Shown: positions 9,568 to 22,600 of the stretch, piece by piece
Layout: the number at the start of each line of letters is the position of its first letter
How positions within the stretch are numbered: position 1 is the stretch's first letter
DNA from: Globodera rostochiensis
Lineage: Eukaryota; Nematoda; Chromadorea; Rhabditida; Heteroderidae
Length of the DNA stretch: 64,000 bases
Direction of reading: 5' to 3'
Assembly (NCBI GenBank): GCA_018350325.1
Contig: JAEVLN010000027.1
Coordinates: 434,001 to 498,000, forward strand
The notes under the pieces: model-generated
Told to the model about the DNA's origin: nothing
The model's database searches: none
The model's input: only the letters and a program-made list of their open reading frames with translations
Translations under genes and position numbers: made by a program

Positions 9568-12054
9568 TCAAAGATAAAATGTCGTAAAACTTACCACCGG
9601 ACGCGGAGCCTTAAAAGAGAAATTGTTATAAAAGCTTTAATAGTTAATTTTTCAAATAATAAGAATTTCGACTGTACCTGATTCCAACAGCGGAGCGTAT
9701 AGTTTTCAGAACAGCATTCCGAGGCAGAAAAGCCTTCGTTCCAAACGCAGTAGGAATAGCACGCAAATTGATTGGTGCATTCCACTGGCGTACTGTTCTT
9801 TTTCCCGCACGGCAAACGATTCTTGCACTCTGCAGATTCCGAATGGTCGCGCATTACCTTAAAAACAGAGCATAACAAAAACAAAAAGCCAATAAGTGCA
9901 ACTTTTACCTTTGGAATCTGTTTAAGCGCCGGGTCCTAAAAACAAACAAAATATTAGTCAATTTTAATTATTATTAATTAATTTAAAATTCCAATATATT
10001 TAAGTCTTATAGACTTTTAAGTATTGACCGTGAAAAAGACGGTGGAGCAGCAAAGGCACGTGCCTCCGTCGCAGCACATGCCCGCGATTCGCTTGTCCAC
10101 TCGGGCAAAAGCGTCAAAGCCGCACAGGCAAATTTCCGTCGAACTTTGGCACTCGTCCTTTTTGTCCATCGCCCCAATCAAGTCCACCTGAACACTTACA
10201 AAATTAGTAAACCCGACCGTAATTGAATATTTTATACCATTTGTTTCTCAGTCCAAGCAACGGTTGTCGACTGTAATTAAATAACTCATTGATTTACTTT
10301 ATATTCTTATAATACAAAAAATGCCAAAAAATAATTATTAAAAATAAGTTCCATTGTAAGATTTACAACAAAAAAAAAAATTCTCAAAAAGCCCACCGAC
10401 TGACAGCACTTAAACTCGTAGCCAACGTCACAGCATCCGTCCGCCTTCCATCCCTCCTTTCGGATACAATTGCCCCACCCGCAGGGGCATTCTGCACTTT
10501 TCTCTTGGCACTCAAAATAATAATAATAAAAAACATTACAGAAAGTTCAAACCGTAAGTTCGGGCGGAGGCTAAAAAACAAATTTTATTATTTATAAATT
10601 AAATTTTTAAGGGTTTTAATTAAAATTAAATTAACAAAACTCTGATCCCCCCCCCCTGGTTTTGGGTCAACATTTGCCCAAAGAAAGGTAAATTTATAAG
10701 GAAATCCCAACATCAGTCTAAAAAACATATGGCTTGGACCCCCAAAATATGGCAAATGCCATATAAATATGGTACTATCGCCACCCTGACCGTGCCCTCT
10801 GATTACTGTAAGGATGAGAGAGAATTTCCGCTGGTTGGACGAGACGGTTAAACACCTATGGCGGGGGCAAAAGATCATCCATAAAGAAGCAGGCTAATGG
10901 GACGCCCCGGTAGCTCAGTTGGAAGAGCTGCCCACGGATTGGGTGGAGGACGTGGAGTTCGAGTCCCACCCGGGGCTAACATTTTGCCTATTCTTTACTC
11001 ACATTATAAGCTAAAAGTTTCTTGAGAAAAGACGAATCGACTACGCTTGATCAAAGATTCAAAATACAAACGATCAACGCCGTAACGATCGGATCCGGAT
11101 CAAGAATCCCGAGCCTCATATGTTATATAAGCCGTAATCCCCCCCCCCACCTTCTCGCAACATTTAAAAGTGTAGCCCTCCCCGCAGCAAGCGTCGCCTG
11201 TCCACCCCTCAAAATCCATGCAACTGCCCCAATGGCCATCGTCAACAGTTTGATTGCCAGATTCGGGGTCGAACTTAGTGCATTTACAATCATTAAATTT
11301 GTCTTTGCACTTTCCCTCTATTTGGAATTCAACAGGCGCCAACTAAAAAAAATATTAAATAAATATTTTTACTGAAATCAAACCGTAGTCGGCGGTTTCG
11401 GCTAAAAAAGGTAAATTAGTGGTATAAGTCTTTTAATAGGACGCACAAATTAACAACTAAATATTCTCGCTTGTTGGGAAAAATCAAAAACCGTTCATAA
11501 AAAATGCACTCAGTGGGAATACTAAAAATTATGAACCAATTAACCTGTTGAAAAGATTGAATATAAACTTTTAAATGAGTCACTAAATCACGAAAGGCTT
11601 TAGTTTTGATAAATAGCCCTTCCTAGCGCTTGAAAAACTTTTCGATCATTTCGTTCGAGAATATCGGAAAATCTCAAAGCTCGTATAATCTCGAAGAACA
11701 GTAAAATTTTTCGATCGATATTTCGATCAAAAAAGTACCATAATCAATCGTTCGGTCTCTACTTCACAAAACTGACATTAATTATTTGAACTGTGCCATC
11801 TTTTATTATCACCACAACCCCAATACCGTTTCGCAGCACTTATGTACGTAGCCGTCCTGACAACAATAGTCGGCTAGTTTGCCCGGCGTTTCAATGCAAT
11901 TTGCATAACCACATTTGCAGTAGGCGGGAACTTTGCAAGCCAATATTTGCGCTTTGTCCCCTCCGTACTTAATCAGTTCAACCAAAGCACCAAAGAAAGC
12001 CGACACATTGCCCAACAAGCAGATAAAAAAGAGGGATTTGTACAAGCCGACCAT
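9568..12054 (-). CDS. Secreted five-module cysteine-rich protein (copy L, 336 aa)
   Basis: Ten exons, all joining in phase 0: 12054-11827, 11401-11384, 11342-11151, 10570-10553, 10510-10397, 10270-10238, 10187-10029, 9935-9909, 9857-9678, 9609-9568. Exon 1 starts MVGLYKSLFFICLLGNVSA, a clear signal peptide, and ends in the first cysteine module. Modules 1-3 share the pattern C-x-C...G.C(I/M)...G...D.CC..GY...CC. Module 4 is shorter (MCCDGGTCLCC) and module 5 has CCSENYTLRCW. Between modules lie micro-exons of 18, 18, 33 and 27 nt, of which the two 18-nt ones encode proline-rich hinges (PKPPTT, PPPELT). No known family comes to mind. Secretion and disulfide-stabilised repeats suggest an extracellular or effector-like role, which is inference. 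Both this gene and the copy at 28067 are intact. Confidence 0.8.
10641..10806 (+). repeat. 165-bp dispersed repeat, copy 1
   Basis: Near-identical to 55484-55643, starting with a poly-C run then tggttttgggtcaacatttg and ending accgtgccctctgattac. It lies in an intron of the cysteine-rich gene. I see no terminal inverted repeats, and the family is unknown. Confidence 0.75.
10904..10976 (+). tRNA. tRNA-like sequence, probably decayed
   Basis: A 7-bp acceptor stem (gccccgg/ccggggc), a D-arm (gctcagttggaagagc) and a T-arm-like gttcgag loop are present. The anticodon stem is imperfect (cccac/gtgga), position 33 is not T, and one base is inserted next to the T stem. If real, the loop would read ATT. 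It sits on the strand opposite the cysteine-rich gene, inside an intron. The inverted duplicate at 29128-29197 is also degenerate. Confidence 0.4.
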
Positions 12055-14356
12055 TTCAAATCTAGGTAAGAAAATTAAAACCGGAAATAAATTTTGCCGC
12101 AAATCCAACCCCAAACATCCAAAAGTGTTATATGTTGTCCCTTTATGGTCAGAGCTATAGGAATTGAAAAGTCTTTGTTTTTGGTCGTTTGCAAAAAATT
12201 CTCAAATTATCGTTTTATGAATTTATTTTAACGGGCCAACCTCTTTTATAAACGCTGTTTGTTTTTTGGGCAGAGTTGTCAAATGGATTCAGGGGTTATC
12301 GAGGAGAATTCGGAACAAAAATTCGGTGGCCTAAATGCAAAAGTAAATCTTTGTTTTCCGATACAATATCCCCAGAAAATTTGATTCAAATTGGGTTTTA
12401 GTCTCTTTTAATTAATTAACATTAATTAATGAACCCACCCACCCACCTCTGTTTTTACGACGGTTGTATCGGGTTTTTGGGTGCAAAACGAGGAAGCAGA
12501 GAGCTGGCAGAAGGATTTAGGCTTATCGAGGGTATCGAATGACGGGATAGAAATTCAGTGGCCTGTTATTTATGCGATGGCAAATGGGCGGAACGTTTCA
12601 CAAAAAGAGAAATTTTGTGAAAGCAGCCAATGGGTGAAGCCCAAATCGTCACTTTACCAAAAAGCCATCATTTTCAGGGGGAGGGGACGGATTGGAATTT
12701 CTGTTAAAATAAATTATTCATCCGTTTCCGACAACCCTGGGAAAGTGCGGGGGCATTTTTTGCGGGGCGGTGGAGTGAAATGAAAAGCTTTCCAATGGAC
12801 CAAAACTGATTAATCATCAATCATTCTGTGCGGTTTTGATGGAGCTCAACGAAAAAAAAGTGACTGAATTCGATCAAAAAAAATTTTAAAAACATCGTTT
12901 TTCAGCTATGGAAATAATGATTAGCATACGATTTAGTTTGAACAATTTTGGCATTTGTTTTGTAATAAATTAAAATGCAAAAAAAAAGCTGCTGCAATGC
13001 ATGCCATGCTTTGCTGTGAGTCTTGATTTGTTTGGTCAGTAAATCGGAGAGTTTACTGAAAGTTCTTTCTGATTCGAGAGTTTATGACGGAGGTGTCGAA
13101 TTATAGATTTTTAGTAAGGTAATTTTGTTAAGAAATTAATTCGAGTTTTCCTTCCCGTGTCTCTGGGTTTTTACAATCTGGCACAATTTTTAAAATCCGC
13201 GTGGAATCGAATCAAAAGTTTGTCAAAGCTTTGGAAATAAGCAGGACTGCGATCTAAAATTAAAAATCTGCATTGGAACATTAAAAAATCCTCATTTATA
13301 GTAACTAAAATCCGCGAAATCGACATTTCTTCATTAAAATCAAACTTTTAAACTTTGCTTCATTTATTATATTTATGGGTACAAACGGTGTCCCTCTTTT
13401 TGCCAACTGCATATTTTGCCAACTCAGCAATTACATTGCCAACTCAGCAAAAATGTTACATTTTGTCAGCTCAGCAAAAATATTACGTTTTGCCAACGAA
13501 ATTTGCCACCACACAAAAAAAAGGTTTTATTGCGACTGACAAATGCGCTTCCGGTCCGAACGTCGAATCGTCCGAATGTCGAATAAGCCAAAAACTAAAT
13601 GTCGAATCGAACAAAAACAGTCCGAATGTCGAATTTCTGAATGTCGAAATTCCCAATGTCGAATCTTAACCAATTTTCGACGAATAAAACAGCCAATCAC
13701 AAAAGTTTGAGCCCAACCGGTCGTAGTAACAGATTGGGTACCATCGACGCCCACCTTGAACATGTGCGCAAACGTTGCAGTTGCTGATTATTACAAAAAA
13801 AAATTGTGCACGCGCAGAACATGGATCATTTAGGAAAAGCCCACAAGGATTTCGAAAGACCACAAAAATCCGCATTTCAAAAAATCCTCATTAGCCTTTC
13901 CAAAACCACAGAATGGGAAAAACCCGCAGATTCGCATCCCTGGATATTAAGACTTTGTCGTCTTCTTTTATTTCAGAAACTTGTGGAAATTGTGAAAATA
14001 TGCATTACTTTTATCAAAGAATTAACTTATTCGTGTGGTGTGATTCGTACTTGTATTCCAAGTACAGTACTTGGAAACGGACCCTCGTACTTAAAAATTT
14101 AAAAGCGTTCATAAAAAATGGCCATTTTATCAAAAATGCGACCTTTCAAAACACTGGATTTCTTGAGCGCAGAGTTTAAAAGTCCACAGAATAGGAAGCT
14201 TAATATAGTCTGGAGAATTTTTTTGCAAATAAATCTAAGCATTTTGAGTTGTTCAAAAAAAGGTAGAACCAAAAAACTCGAAATATCCTGGTGCTCAATT
14301 TTTGGTGCCCAATTTATGCCGTACTAGGGATTATATTTGCAGTTATTAGTTAAAAC
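12055..14356. other. Upstream region of the cysteine-rich gene and spacer start
   Basis: The first part (to about 12836) belongs to the left duplication arm. About 12300-12780 has no counterpart in the right arm. Beyond 12840 it is AT-rich with short repeated words (gccaactcagcaaaaa at 13415-13495, gaatgtcgaat at 13550-13670) and imperfect palindromes around ccaagtacagtacttgg (14057). No gene can be supported. Confidence 0.4.
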
Positions 14357-14999
14357 TAGGGTAGCACGGGACCGGGACTTACCGGGACCAGAAAACCGGG
14401 ACCAAGACTTTTAACCGGGACTTATCAAGGAGAATTTTTTTTTGTAAAGGGGTCAATGGTAAAACAAAATTTCTTTTATTATTCAAAAATTTTCCGTATT
14501 CTCTTCAACTTCAATTGCCTCATCCTTCATCAAATTTTTTTGAGAATTCTGCTTCATTCTGGGAGGCAGGTGGGTTGGCGGTGCCGAAGATTTGTGATTC
14601 AATTCTTAAGAGATTAGCAATTAAAATTTTAAAAATAGCCATGGGAAGGGTCAGGTCGTGCCGACAGGCGCCGCCGGAAAATGTTGGGATTTTGCAAAAT
14701 TAGGTATTTTGCTTCGGAATTTCGGAAAAGCAAAAATTCAGGAAGATGTGATGAATTTTTTCAAAAATTCTTGTTTGGCTCGCATTTTAATTAAACACAC
14801 TATTTAAGTTACTTGGGGGGGGCTTGTAAAATTGAAATTGTCACTCGATGATGCCATCATTAGGGGTGTGCATTTAATCCCGGTTGGTTCCGGTCCCGGC
14901 GAGACCAAAAAACCGCGACCGGGAGTTTAATTTTTAAACCGGGACCGTGATTTAAAAAAATCGGAAATTCTCATCCCGTACCGTTCCCGTGCCACCCTA
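14357..14999. mobile_element. hAT-like MITE, 643 bp
   Basis: Inverted ends tagggtagcacggga (one mismatch), flanked by exact 8-bp duplications gttaaaac at 14349-14356 and 15000-15007. The interior carries two pieces of the GC hairpin module (about 14571-14600 and 14660-14690). A second, different MITE end (tagagttggacggg) abuts at 15008. Confidence 0.88.
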
Positions 15000-15140
15000 G
15001 TTAAAACTAGAGTTGGACGGGATCGGGATCCCGACCGGGATCGGTCGGGATTATCCCGGGTTTTTGGAATCCCGACCCCGGTAGGGCCTAGCTGGAATAA
15101 AAATGCACCCCTAAGAATAGAAGAAACTAATTGTAAGTGC

Positions 15141-15290
15141 CGTTTGGTTGTGGTTTAGTGGGGGGTGGGTAGTTTATGTGTGGGTGAGGTGTGGGGTTCA
15201 GATCCCCGACAGTGTAAATTATTTTTTCTGACTTGCTCTGAACATTTACGGTGGTGTAAACAATTCTAAAAATTCTTTTAAATTTTCGAT
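15141..15290 (+). mobile_element. tRNA-derived SINE-like repeat, copy 1
   Basis: A degenerate tRNA-like head (ttgtggtttagtgg as A-box, ggggttcagatccccga as B-box) is followed by a tail found again at 50343-50475, with shared words ctctgaacatttacggtgg and gtgtaaacaat. Polymerase-III style boxes plus a shared non-tRNA body are what define a SINE. Only two clear copies are in this window. Confidence 0.55.
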
Positions 15291-15299
15291 TTTTTAAAA

Positions 15300-17890
15300 G
15301 TATTTTAGATACAAATTTTTCATTTCTCTTTTTGGTTGGAAAAAATCAAAAACACCTATGCCAAATGGCGGACATTGCCTGTAGTTAGAGATTAAATACA
15401 GACAAATCATTTCGATACTCGCGGAAATTCATTGTTTAAACAACGAAAAAAACCGAGTGGCAGACAGAGTGTGGTCAGACATTATATCCCCACCATTGAA
15501 TTTCCTTACGATTTTCGAAAGCTTGTAACACAGGCTAACGGTTAATTTAGTGACCAAATTTTGCAGTCGTGCCTCTAATGCTCCCTTCTTACCCCTTCCA
15601 AAATTTGGCGGAGTTTGAAGAATTTTGAAAAAAATAGATTGGCTTTTTTAATGCTTTATCCTCTACACAACAGTTATAAACCCTAGAATTCTGTTTATAA
15701 ACCCTACAATTCTGTGAAATATATTGTTTTCTAGGGATGTTGAAAGTTTGAGAAGGATCCGCCGTATATAAATGAAGTTAAGCGTATCGAAGTGTGTGTC
15801 ATTTTTTTACTGACGAAAAAGACTCAAAAAGCTGCTTATCGACACGATTCCATTAATTTAATGTTCTCTATCCTATTTCCGTTTTTTGCAAGATTTGGCA
15901 TAGGTGCGGTAACAAAAACTACCAGAATTCAGACAAGAAACATCCAAACAAAAAAAAACACTCCGTCGAGTTAAACTGCTCAATAATGATAAAATTTTTG
16001 ACAAAATAGATAATAGAAAAATGAATTTGGCCTGTGGCAATTTTAGCTCCTATTTTGTTTTTTTTTTATTTTTATTGAGCCAGAGCAGAGCTGTGCGGAT
16101 ATTTTTTTCTGACGAAACGAAAAAAAAGATTTTTTCCCCACGAAACGAAACGGAAAGTTCGTGAACATGTATTAACGAAACCCGAAACGAAACAGTTTTG
16201 CCTAGGCCTGGTTCTGAGGAGTCAATAATATTTTGATCTAATAATTTCATAAAACCTCCATTTAACGAAAAAAAAACAAAAAAAAATTCGGGACCACAAA
16301 GGACAGGATTCCTCGAAACTGTGTATTTGAAAATTGGCCGGGCTGTATGGGATTCGCCGAACCTTTCGAAAACTTAAAATCCGAATTATATAGTTTAGGA
16401 CAAATATTTAAAAAAAACGAAAGCGTGTCGATCGAGACCATTGTTATATTTGGACAAAAATGAACTCAAAACTCTAAAATTTTTTCCAATATCGGCCCAC
16501 CCCTACCCGAATTTCTGTAAAACAAAAAATAGACATTCAAATCAAACTCCCATTTGTGTCATAGCCGCAATTAACGACAAAAATGACGTCATGGACCACC
16601 ACAAAACATCGCGGCACATTCTGCGGTCAGTCAAGCAATTTCTATTCGACAAAAGATTTTATTTTGTTGCGGTTTCCGAGTTATTTCAACTGAATTTGAA
16701 GAGAAAATTTTTCGATGAAATCACCGAAAATATTTTAAAAATCTGAAATATTTTTTTTAAATTTTAGAAATTGTTTTCTCTACTAATATACATATTGCTT
16801 ACAGAAATTGAAAATAATAATTACGCCGGTGCGGATCCAAACCCCATATGAGTCCCAAACAGACCCGCCACTACAATACCGAAACCCGGTATTCCTTGAG
16901 CCAACTTGCAGCCGCCTCAACTATAATAAATTGTTTCAAAAATATCAACTTCAGAAAATTATGCGGGGTGTATTTTCGGAAGTCCAAACCCAAAAAATAT
17001 TATGGAACGGAATTTCTAGAAAATTCTTTAAATCTCAAAAATTATTTTGATCATTTTTTCGCCCTTTCGAGATGCAGAAAAATTCAAAATTATCTCGGCG
17101 GCGCCTATCGGAACCGCCGACCTCTCCTCCCCCCTCCCCCCAAACTGGATCAAAACTACAAAAATCTGCCAATTGTAAAATATATCGGATTTAATTCTGG
17201 ATTTTTTTGCCTAAATGTCCGGAATTCCGTACCCAAAAAGTTGAGAAAGAAATTTTCGAAAAAATCTTGGGTCGAGTCTCGAAATTTCTCGCTTTTAATT
17301 GGGGGTTTCAAGTCTGGGTAAATTTAGTTTTCGAGCTATTTTTTCATGAAATGTGAGTTTTTTTAACCATATTTCTCGACACCAACAATTTCTTTCAACA
17401 TTTGGGGGTTGGAAATTGCTCCAATGGATTTTCGAAAATTTTGCCAATTTTTGTTTTTCAAAATTTTTTTTTGCGAATTCTGCTTTAGTAGGGGGTTGGG
17501 GTTGGCGGTGCCGATAGGCGCCGCCTGATTTTTGGTTCAATTCGTTAAGAGATTGGCAATTAAAATTTTAAAAATGCCATGGGAAGGGTCCGGTCGTGCC
17601 GTCAGGCGCCGCCGGAAAAATGTTCAAAGAGATTTTAAATTTTGGTAATGAGACCCCAGATTCGGGAAGGGGTTCGGCGGCCGCCGAGAATTTAAACAAA
17701 AAATTCTTCAAAAATCTCCAGAAATCTCAAATAAAGGACAAAAAAGGACGTGTACCTCGGCAAATCTTTAAAAAAAGGACATTTCAAATTTTAAAGATTG
17801 GTGTACCCCAAAAAAGGACAAATCATTGTTAAAATTACATATCCTGCCGTGTCCGGATATACCGCATGTATCTGGATATCCGGATGCCCG
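15300..17890. other. Gene-free spacer with MITE debris
   Basis: AT-rich DNA containing 'acgaaacga' repeats (16095-16200), a reversed tRNA-like piece near 16830-16900, and GC hairpin modules at about 17095 (minus), 17505 and 17600. The open frames carry no family motifs. Confidence 0.4.
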
Positions 17891-17894
17891 TGAC

Positions 17895-18747
17895 CAGGGA
17901 TGGGCGCCGACGACCTCAGAAAATTTCGGAACTCGGAAGTCGGAATTCCGGGGCCTAAAAATTTTTCGGAAGTCGGAACTCGGAATTCCGGGCCTTAAAA
18001 AATTTTCGGAAGTCGGAACTCGGAATTCCGAGCCCAAAAAATGTCGGAACTCGGAATTCGGAAGTCGGAAGTTTTAAAAATTTTCTTAAATATGTGCCTT
18101 AACTTGATAAATCAATTTACAAACCAAAAACAATAAAACAACAAACATTTAACAATCAAATTCAACAATTGACAAGTTTGATTGCAAAAAAAAAGTTTTT
18201 GAACATTTTTTAATTTTATGTTCAAATCCTGAAATTGAAATTTATGGCTTTTTATTCGAGGTTTTTGTGGTTTTTGTTGGGTGGACTAGCGGCGCCGCAG
18301 GGAAAAGAATTTTCAAAAAAAGGTTAAATTATTTTTGGGTTTCATTGTTTTTTTAAAGAAAATTAGTCAGGAATACAGGGATTTGAGAAGAGGGGGGGGG
18401 GAGGGGTCGGCGGTGCCGATAGGCGCCGCAGAGAAAATTTCGAATTTTTGTCTCGATTTGTTAAGAGATTTGCAACCAAAATTTAATTTAATAGGAAATG
18501 TGCCCAAAATTAGTTAAAAAATCACCATTTTTAAGGGTTTTGAGCGATGACTGTCATTTTGTTTTGCAAAAATTTTGGGTAACACTTCCGAAAAAAGTTC
18601 CGATTTTTTCCTTAAAATTTCGGAAGTCGGAACTCGGAATTCCGCATTGTCAAAAATTTTCGGAAGTCGGAACTCGGAATTCCGAGCCCAAAAAATGTCG
18701 GAACTCGGAAGTCGGAACTTCGGAAGTCGGAATTCCGCCCATCCCTG
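17895..18747. mobile_element. hAT-like MITE, 853 bp
   Basis: Inverted ends cagggatgggcg with exact 8-bp duplications cccgtgac (17887-17894 and 18748-18755). Sub-terminal 'ggaagtcggaactcggaatt' words line both ends. The GC hairpin module sits at about 18403-18490. Non-coding. Confidence 0.9.
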
Positions 18748-19384
18748 CCCGTGACCACCTTTGTTTTAAAAATTAAAAGACGACAAAATGTCCCAAATGG
18801 AAAATGACAAAATGTCGCCTAAGCTAAATCGGGACAAAAGGCCACAACAAAATGTAGTTGAAAATTTTATTCGGATAAATATGTTTTAATTGCTTGCATA
18901 CTCTAACACTATTCAAAGCACTTGATTATAGAAATCGTATACCAAACAGGGGTGCTCGTAATTACTTTTACTTATTACGGATTACTTACTTTTACTTGGT
19001 TTTTGCCGTTACTTATTACTGATTACTTATTACTAATTTAATTTGACAATTACTTATTACTGATTACTTATTACTAATTTTTTTGACTTTTACTTATTAC
19101 TGATTACTTATTACTAATTTTGCAAAAAATCCGTAATCTATTATACTATTTGGGTGTTGTACGTAATTTATCGAGAACTTTGAATTATTTATCGACGCGA
19201 TTGTTTTTGTTAAAATTGAAAGAGACAAATTGAGTAAACATACATACATAGATAGCATATAAAGCGAATTAAAAGAAATGAGAGCAATGAATGAAATGGT
19301 TGGTTGATTATGAAAGTCATACAACTGTTATTTCTTGCAAAAACATGCAATATTGATTTTGTTACAAACAATTTTATTTATTTC

Positions 19385-19652
19385 GTATCTATTGTTATCT
19401 TTTTTTTTTAATTCAATACATTTAATTTTTTATATTTATTTTCAGATTAAATTATGCCCGTTTTATTTTAGATCGCAATTTTCTGCGGCAGTTTATTTAT
19501 CGACAATTTTCTGCGGCGATTTCTATGATGTATTTTCCATCAAACAAATTTATTTATTTCATATCTATTGTTATCAATTTTTCTTTTTAATATTTATTTT
19601 ATATTTATGTATTTTCAAATTAAATTATGTCCGTTTTATTTTAGATATCAAA
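19385..19652 (+). repeat. Duplicated leader before the Helitron gene
   Basis: Two copies of a segment with tatctattgttatc and a later tccgttttattttagat lie at about 19385-19470 and 19560-19645. A 39-bp in-frame tandem repeat follows within the gene (GSKLPEKAVEKQ twice, about 19707-19784). Each leader copy ends in a possible splice acceptor (ttttattttag). Confidence 0.6.
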
Positions 19653-22600
19653 ATGGTACGCAAAAAGCAGGAATTCCAAATTGATGGCAGTGCTGATAAA
19701 AAGGGTTCAAAGCTCCCTGAAAAAGCGGTTGAAAAACAGTTAAAGGGTTCAAAGCTCCCTGAAAAAGCGGTTGAAAAACAGTCAAAGAAACGTTCAAATA
19801 ACGGATTGAAAGATTTTATTATAAATTTGGATGAGTCAGATGAAGAAATCAATGATTTAACTGATTTATTTAATGAGCAATCATCGAGTCAGTCTGTTGT
19901 TAGAGAAAGACAAAGGAAAAACATGGAAAATTGGCTTAAAAGAAAAAGAGAATTACCCGAAGCTGAACTTGGTACTTTTAAAGAAAGTGTAAGAAAAAAT
20001 GTTGAAAATTGGCGTAAAAGAAAAACAGATAACGAATTACAAGTATATAGACAAAACGAACGGAAAAGAGTGGAAATGTTTCGTCAGAATAACAAAAAAC
20101 AAAAATTAAATATTTTGGAAGGATTTTTGTTTTTGAAAGCTGCTAATTATGATGTCACAGATGTTGAATGTTATAAACTTGGTAAATTTAATATTAAATG
20201 CAATCATTGTCCGGCAATTCATTTTCCAGAAGAACAAAGTAAAACTCATGGCGAAAATGAATTTTTGGAATGTTGCAATTATGGAAAATTTAATGTGTTG
20301 GAGGAAAATATACAGGAATATCCAGTAGAATTGAGAGTATTGTTCCAGCCGGAAATTGATAGGGACAATTACACAAAAATACGAGAATTGCATCAAACTT
20401 TTAAAAAACAATTACGAATTTTAAATTCTTCTTTTTCATGTGCTTCTTTGGGTTGTATGCGTTTTAAATTTCCTGATAAAAAAATACCTATTTTTAAAAT
20501 ACAAGGTGGTGTTTATCATTCGTATAACACAACTGCTCAGACAAATGATTCTGAGCTTCCGACAAATGGTCAATTATATTTTATTGATACTGATCAAGCT
20601 ATCAATTTTCGAATAAATGCATTAGAAAATCAAGTTACAGGGGATCCAAATGATAATACAATTGCACTAATAGCATATATTGAATCTTATTTACGTGAAC
20701 ATTATATTTATTCTCAATCATATGAAATGATGAAAAATGTTTACGAAAAAGCAGTTGAACACGCCAAAGAGATAGGCAGTGATATTCCTGATATAACAAT
20801 GCTATTTGATATAAGAGAAGGTACTGATTTGCGGAGGTATAATATACCAAGGTCAAACGAAATTTGTGCTATTATTTGGCGTGACGCAAATGAAGATATA
20901 CCTGCAGCTAATGTTGTTGTACATTCAAAAACAGATAAAAACTAAAACTATTTATCCATTAAGTTCAATGGTGGAACCAATGTGTTATCCAATATTTTAC
21001 CCAGATAGTTATCGTGGTTGGCATCAGGCATGGACACGGTTATGAATTTCCTTAACCGTAACCGCCCGTCCTCAAACACTTAGAAACGTTAACCGTCCGT
21101 AACCGCCCGTCTTAAAAATCTCATAACCGTTAACCGCCCGCGGTTATCCGCGGTTAACCGCATTATTTAAAAATCAATAAAGTTTTCCAGATTTTGAACA
21201 ATCGATTTTTCAAAACTATTTTTTTCCGATCGTGATGTGGCGGCCTTGTAAAATTAAATCAAAATTGATGTGTATTGAACTTAACAAGTGATTTTTATCA
21301 ATTTTGTCAATGAATAAAATTTTTAAATCTCTTTCTAACACTTTCATGATTAAAATCTAACAAAGCGCGATCGATCAGAGAAATTTTTTCTGTGTTTTTA
21401 GTGCTTTAGATTTATAAAATATTTTTTGGGCGGTGTGGGGGTTCGGCGGTGCCGATAGGCGCCGCCGAGAGAAAAAAATTGAATATTTACCGACTTATGC
21501 TAAGAAAAATTGTCAAATTTAGGTGATTGGACGTTTAAAAATGCACTAATTATTTATGTAAACACTTAGAATTTTACTTTTTATAGCTAAAATTTTTGTA
21601 AAAAATTGTAAGAATACTAAAAAAAGGAGGGATATTAAAATATAAATAAAATGATTACAGCGGATGGGGCTAGAACCTAGAACAAACAAAATCAGTCGAA
21701 GAGTTTCACCACTAAGCCACTGGATCGATAAAGTAATTAAGTGAAATGTGAATAAAAGTCAAAGAAATTATAAGGCAAATCATCTCAATCCTCAGCAGCC
21801 AAAAAATAACGGATACGACGGTTAACCGCGGTTTTAGAGGTCATAACCGTTAACCGACCGTAACCGCCCGCCCTCAAAATCTCATAACCGTTAACCGCCC
21901 GTAACCGCGGCCTTTTAAAATTCGATAACCGTTAACAGCGGGTAACCGCGGTTAACCGCGGATAACCGCGGTTACGGGTAACCGTGTCCATGCCTGGTTG
22001 GCATTATGAATTGAAAAGTTTAACTGATAAAAAAATATCCTTATGTGATTTTACAAAATATAAATTGTTTTTTCGTAATGAAGGAAAATTTTTACCACAT
22101 CATTATAGTAGCAAATTATTTCAGCAATGGTGTGTTGATCAAGCTGCCAGAATTGAATGGGACAGATTAAATTACATTAAACTGCACCAAAAAGAAATTT
22201 GCAAAGAAATGTATAGCAATATTGATAATTTTTTAAAAGCGAAAGCAAATGAAGAAGGGGCTTATGTTAAAAAACAAATTATTTTACCTTCAAGTTTTAA
22301 TGGTGGTCCTAGAAATTTACATGAGAGTTTCATGGATGCTATGACAATTGTAAATGAAGTTGGACGTCCTGATTTATTTATAACTTTTACATGTAACCCT
22401 AAAGACGAAGACATACTTAAATGTTTATTACCAGGACAACAAACACATGATAGACCAGACATTGTTGCCAGAGTGTTTCGTTTAAAAATTGTTCAATTTT
22501 TAAAAGAAATAATTGACGAAAAAATTTTTGGTGAAGTTGCCGGTTTTTGCTACACAATCGAATTTCAAAAAAGAGGTCTGCCCCATCTCCACATGCTGTT

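Larger units (their letters stand above)
7786..12836 (-). repeat. Left arm of a large inverted duplication
   Basis: Reading this segment on the minus strand follows the plus strand of 27300-35719. Matched landmarks: gccatcagatggacaatttg near 7823 versus its complement near 35670; a block at about 7900-8180 versus 35000-35640; a block at 9380-9510 versus 34870-35000; every exon of the cysteine-rich gene; the tRNA-like sequence; and ccaatggaccaaaactgatt near 12794 versus its complement near 27340. This arm is about 5 kb, compact and largely free of the insertions found in the other arm. Boundaries were judged by eye where similarity stops. Confidence 0.8.

Noticed and set aside
11022..11375. 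117-codon plus-strand ORF
   Set aside because: It is the antisense shadow of the module-2 exon of the cysteine-rich gene, which has conserved splice sites on the minus strand.
13415..13670. Short spaced repeats that might suggest a CRISPR array
   Set aside because: Irregular spacing and unit length in a eukaryotic genome. Simple repeat debris.
15008..15110. Separate MITE starting tagagttggacggg
   Set aside because: Only one end could be found. No partner end or target duplication.
19335..19652. Upstream extension of the Helitron ORF by 106 codons
   Set aside because: Low-complexity, hydrophobic, contains a duplicated leader with splice-like acceptors, and does not look like Helitron protein.
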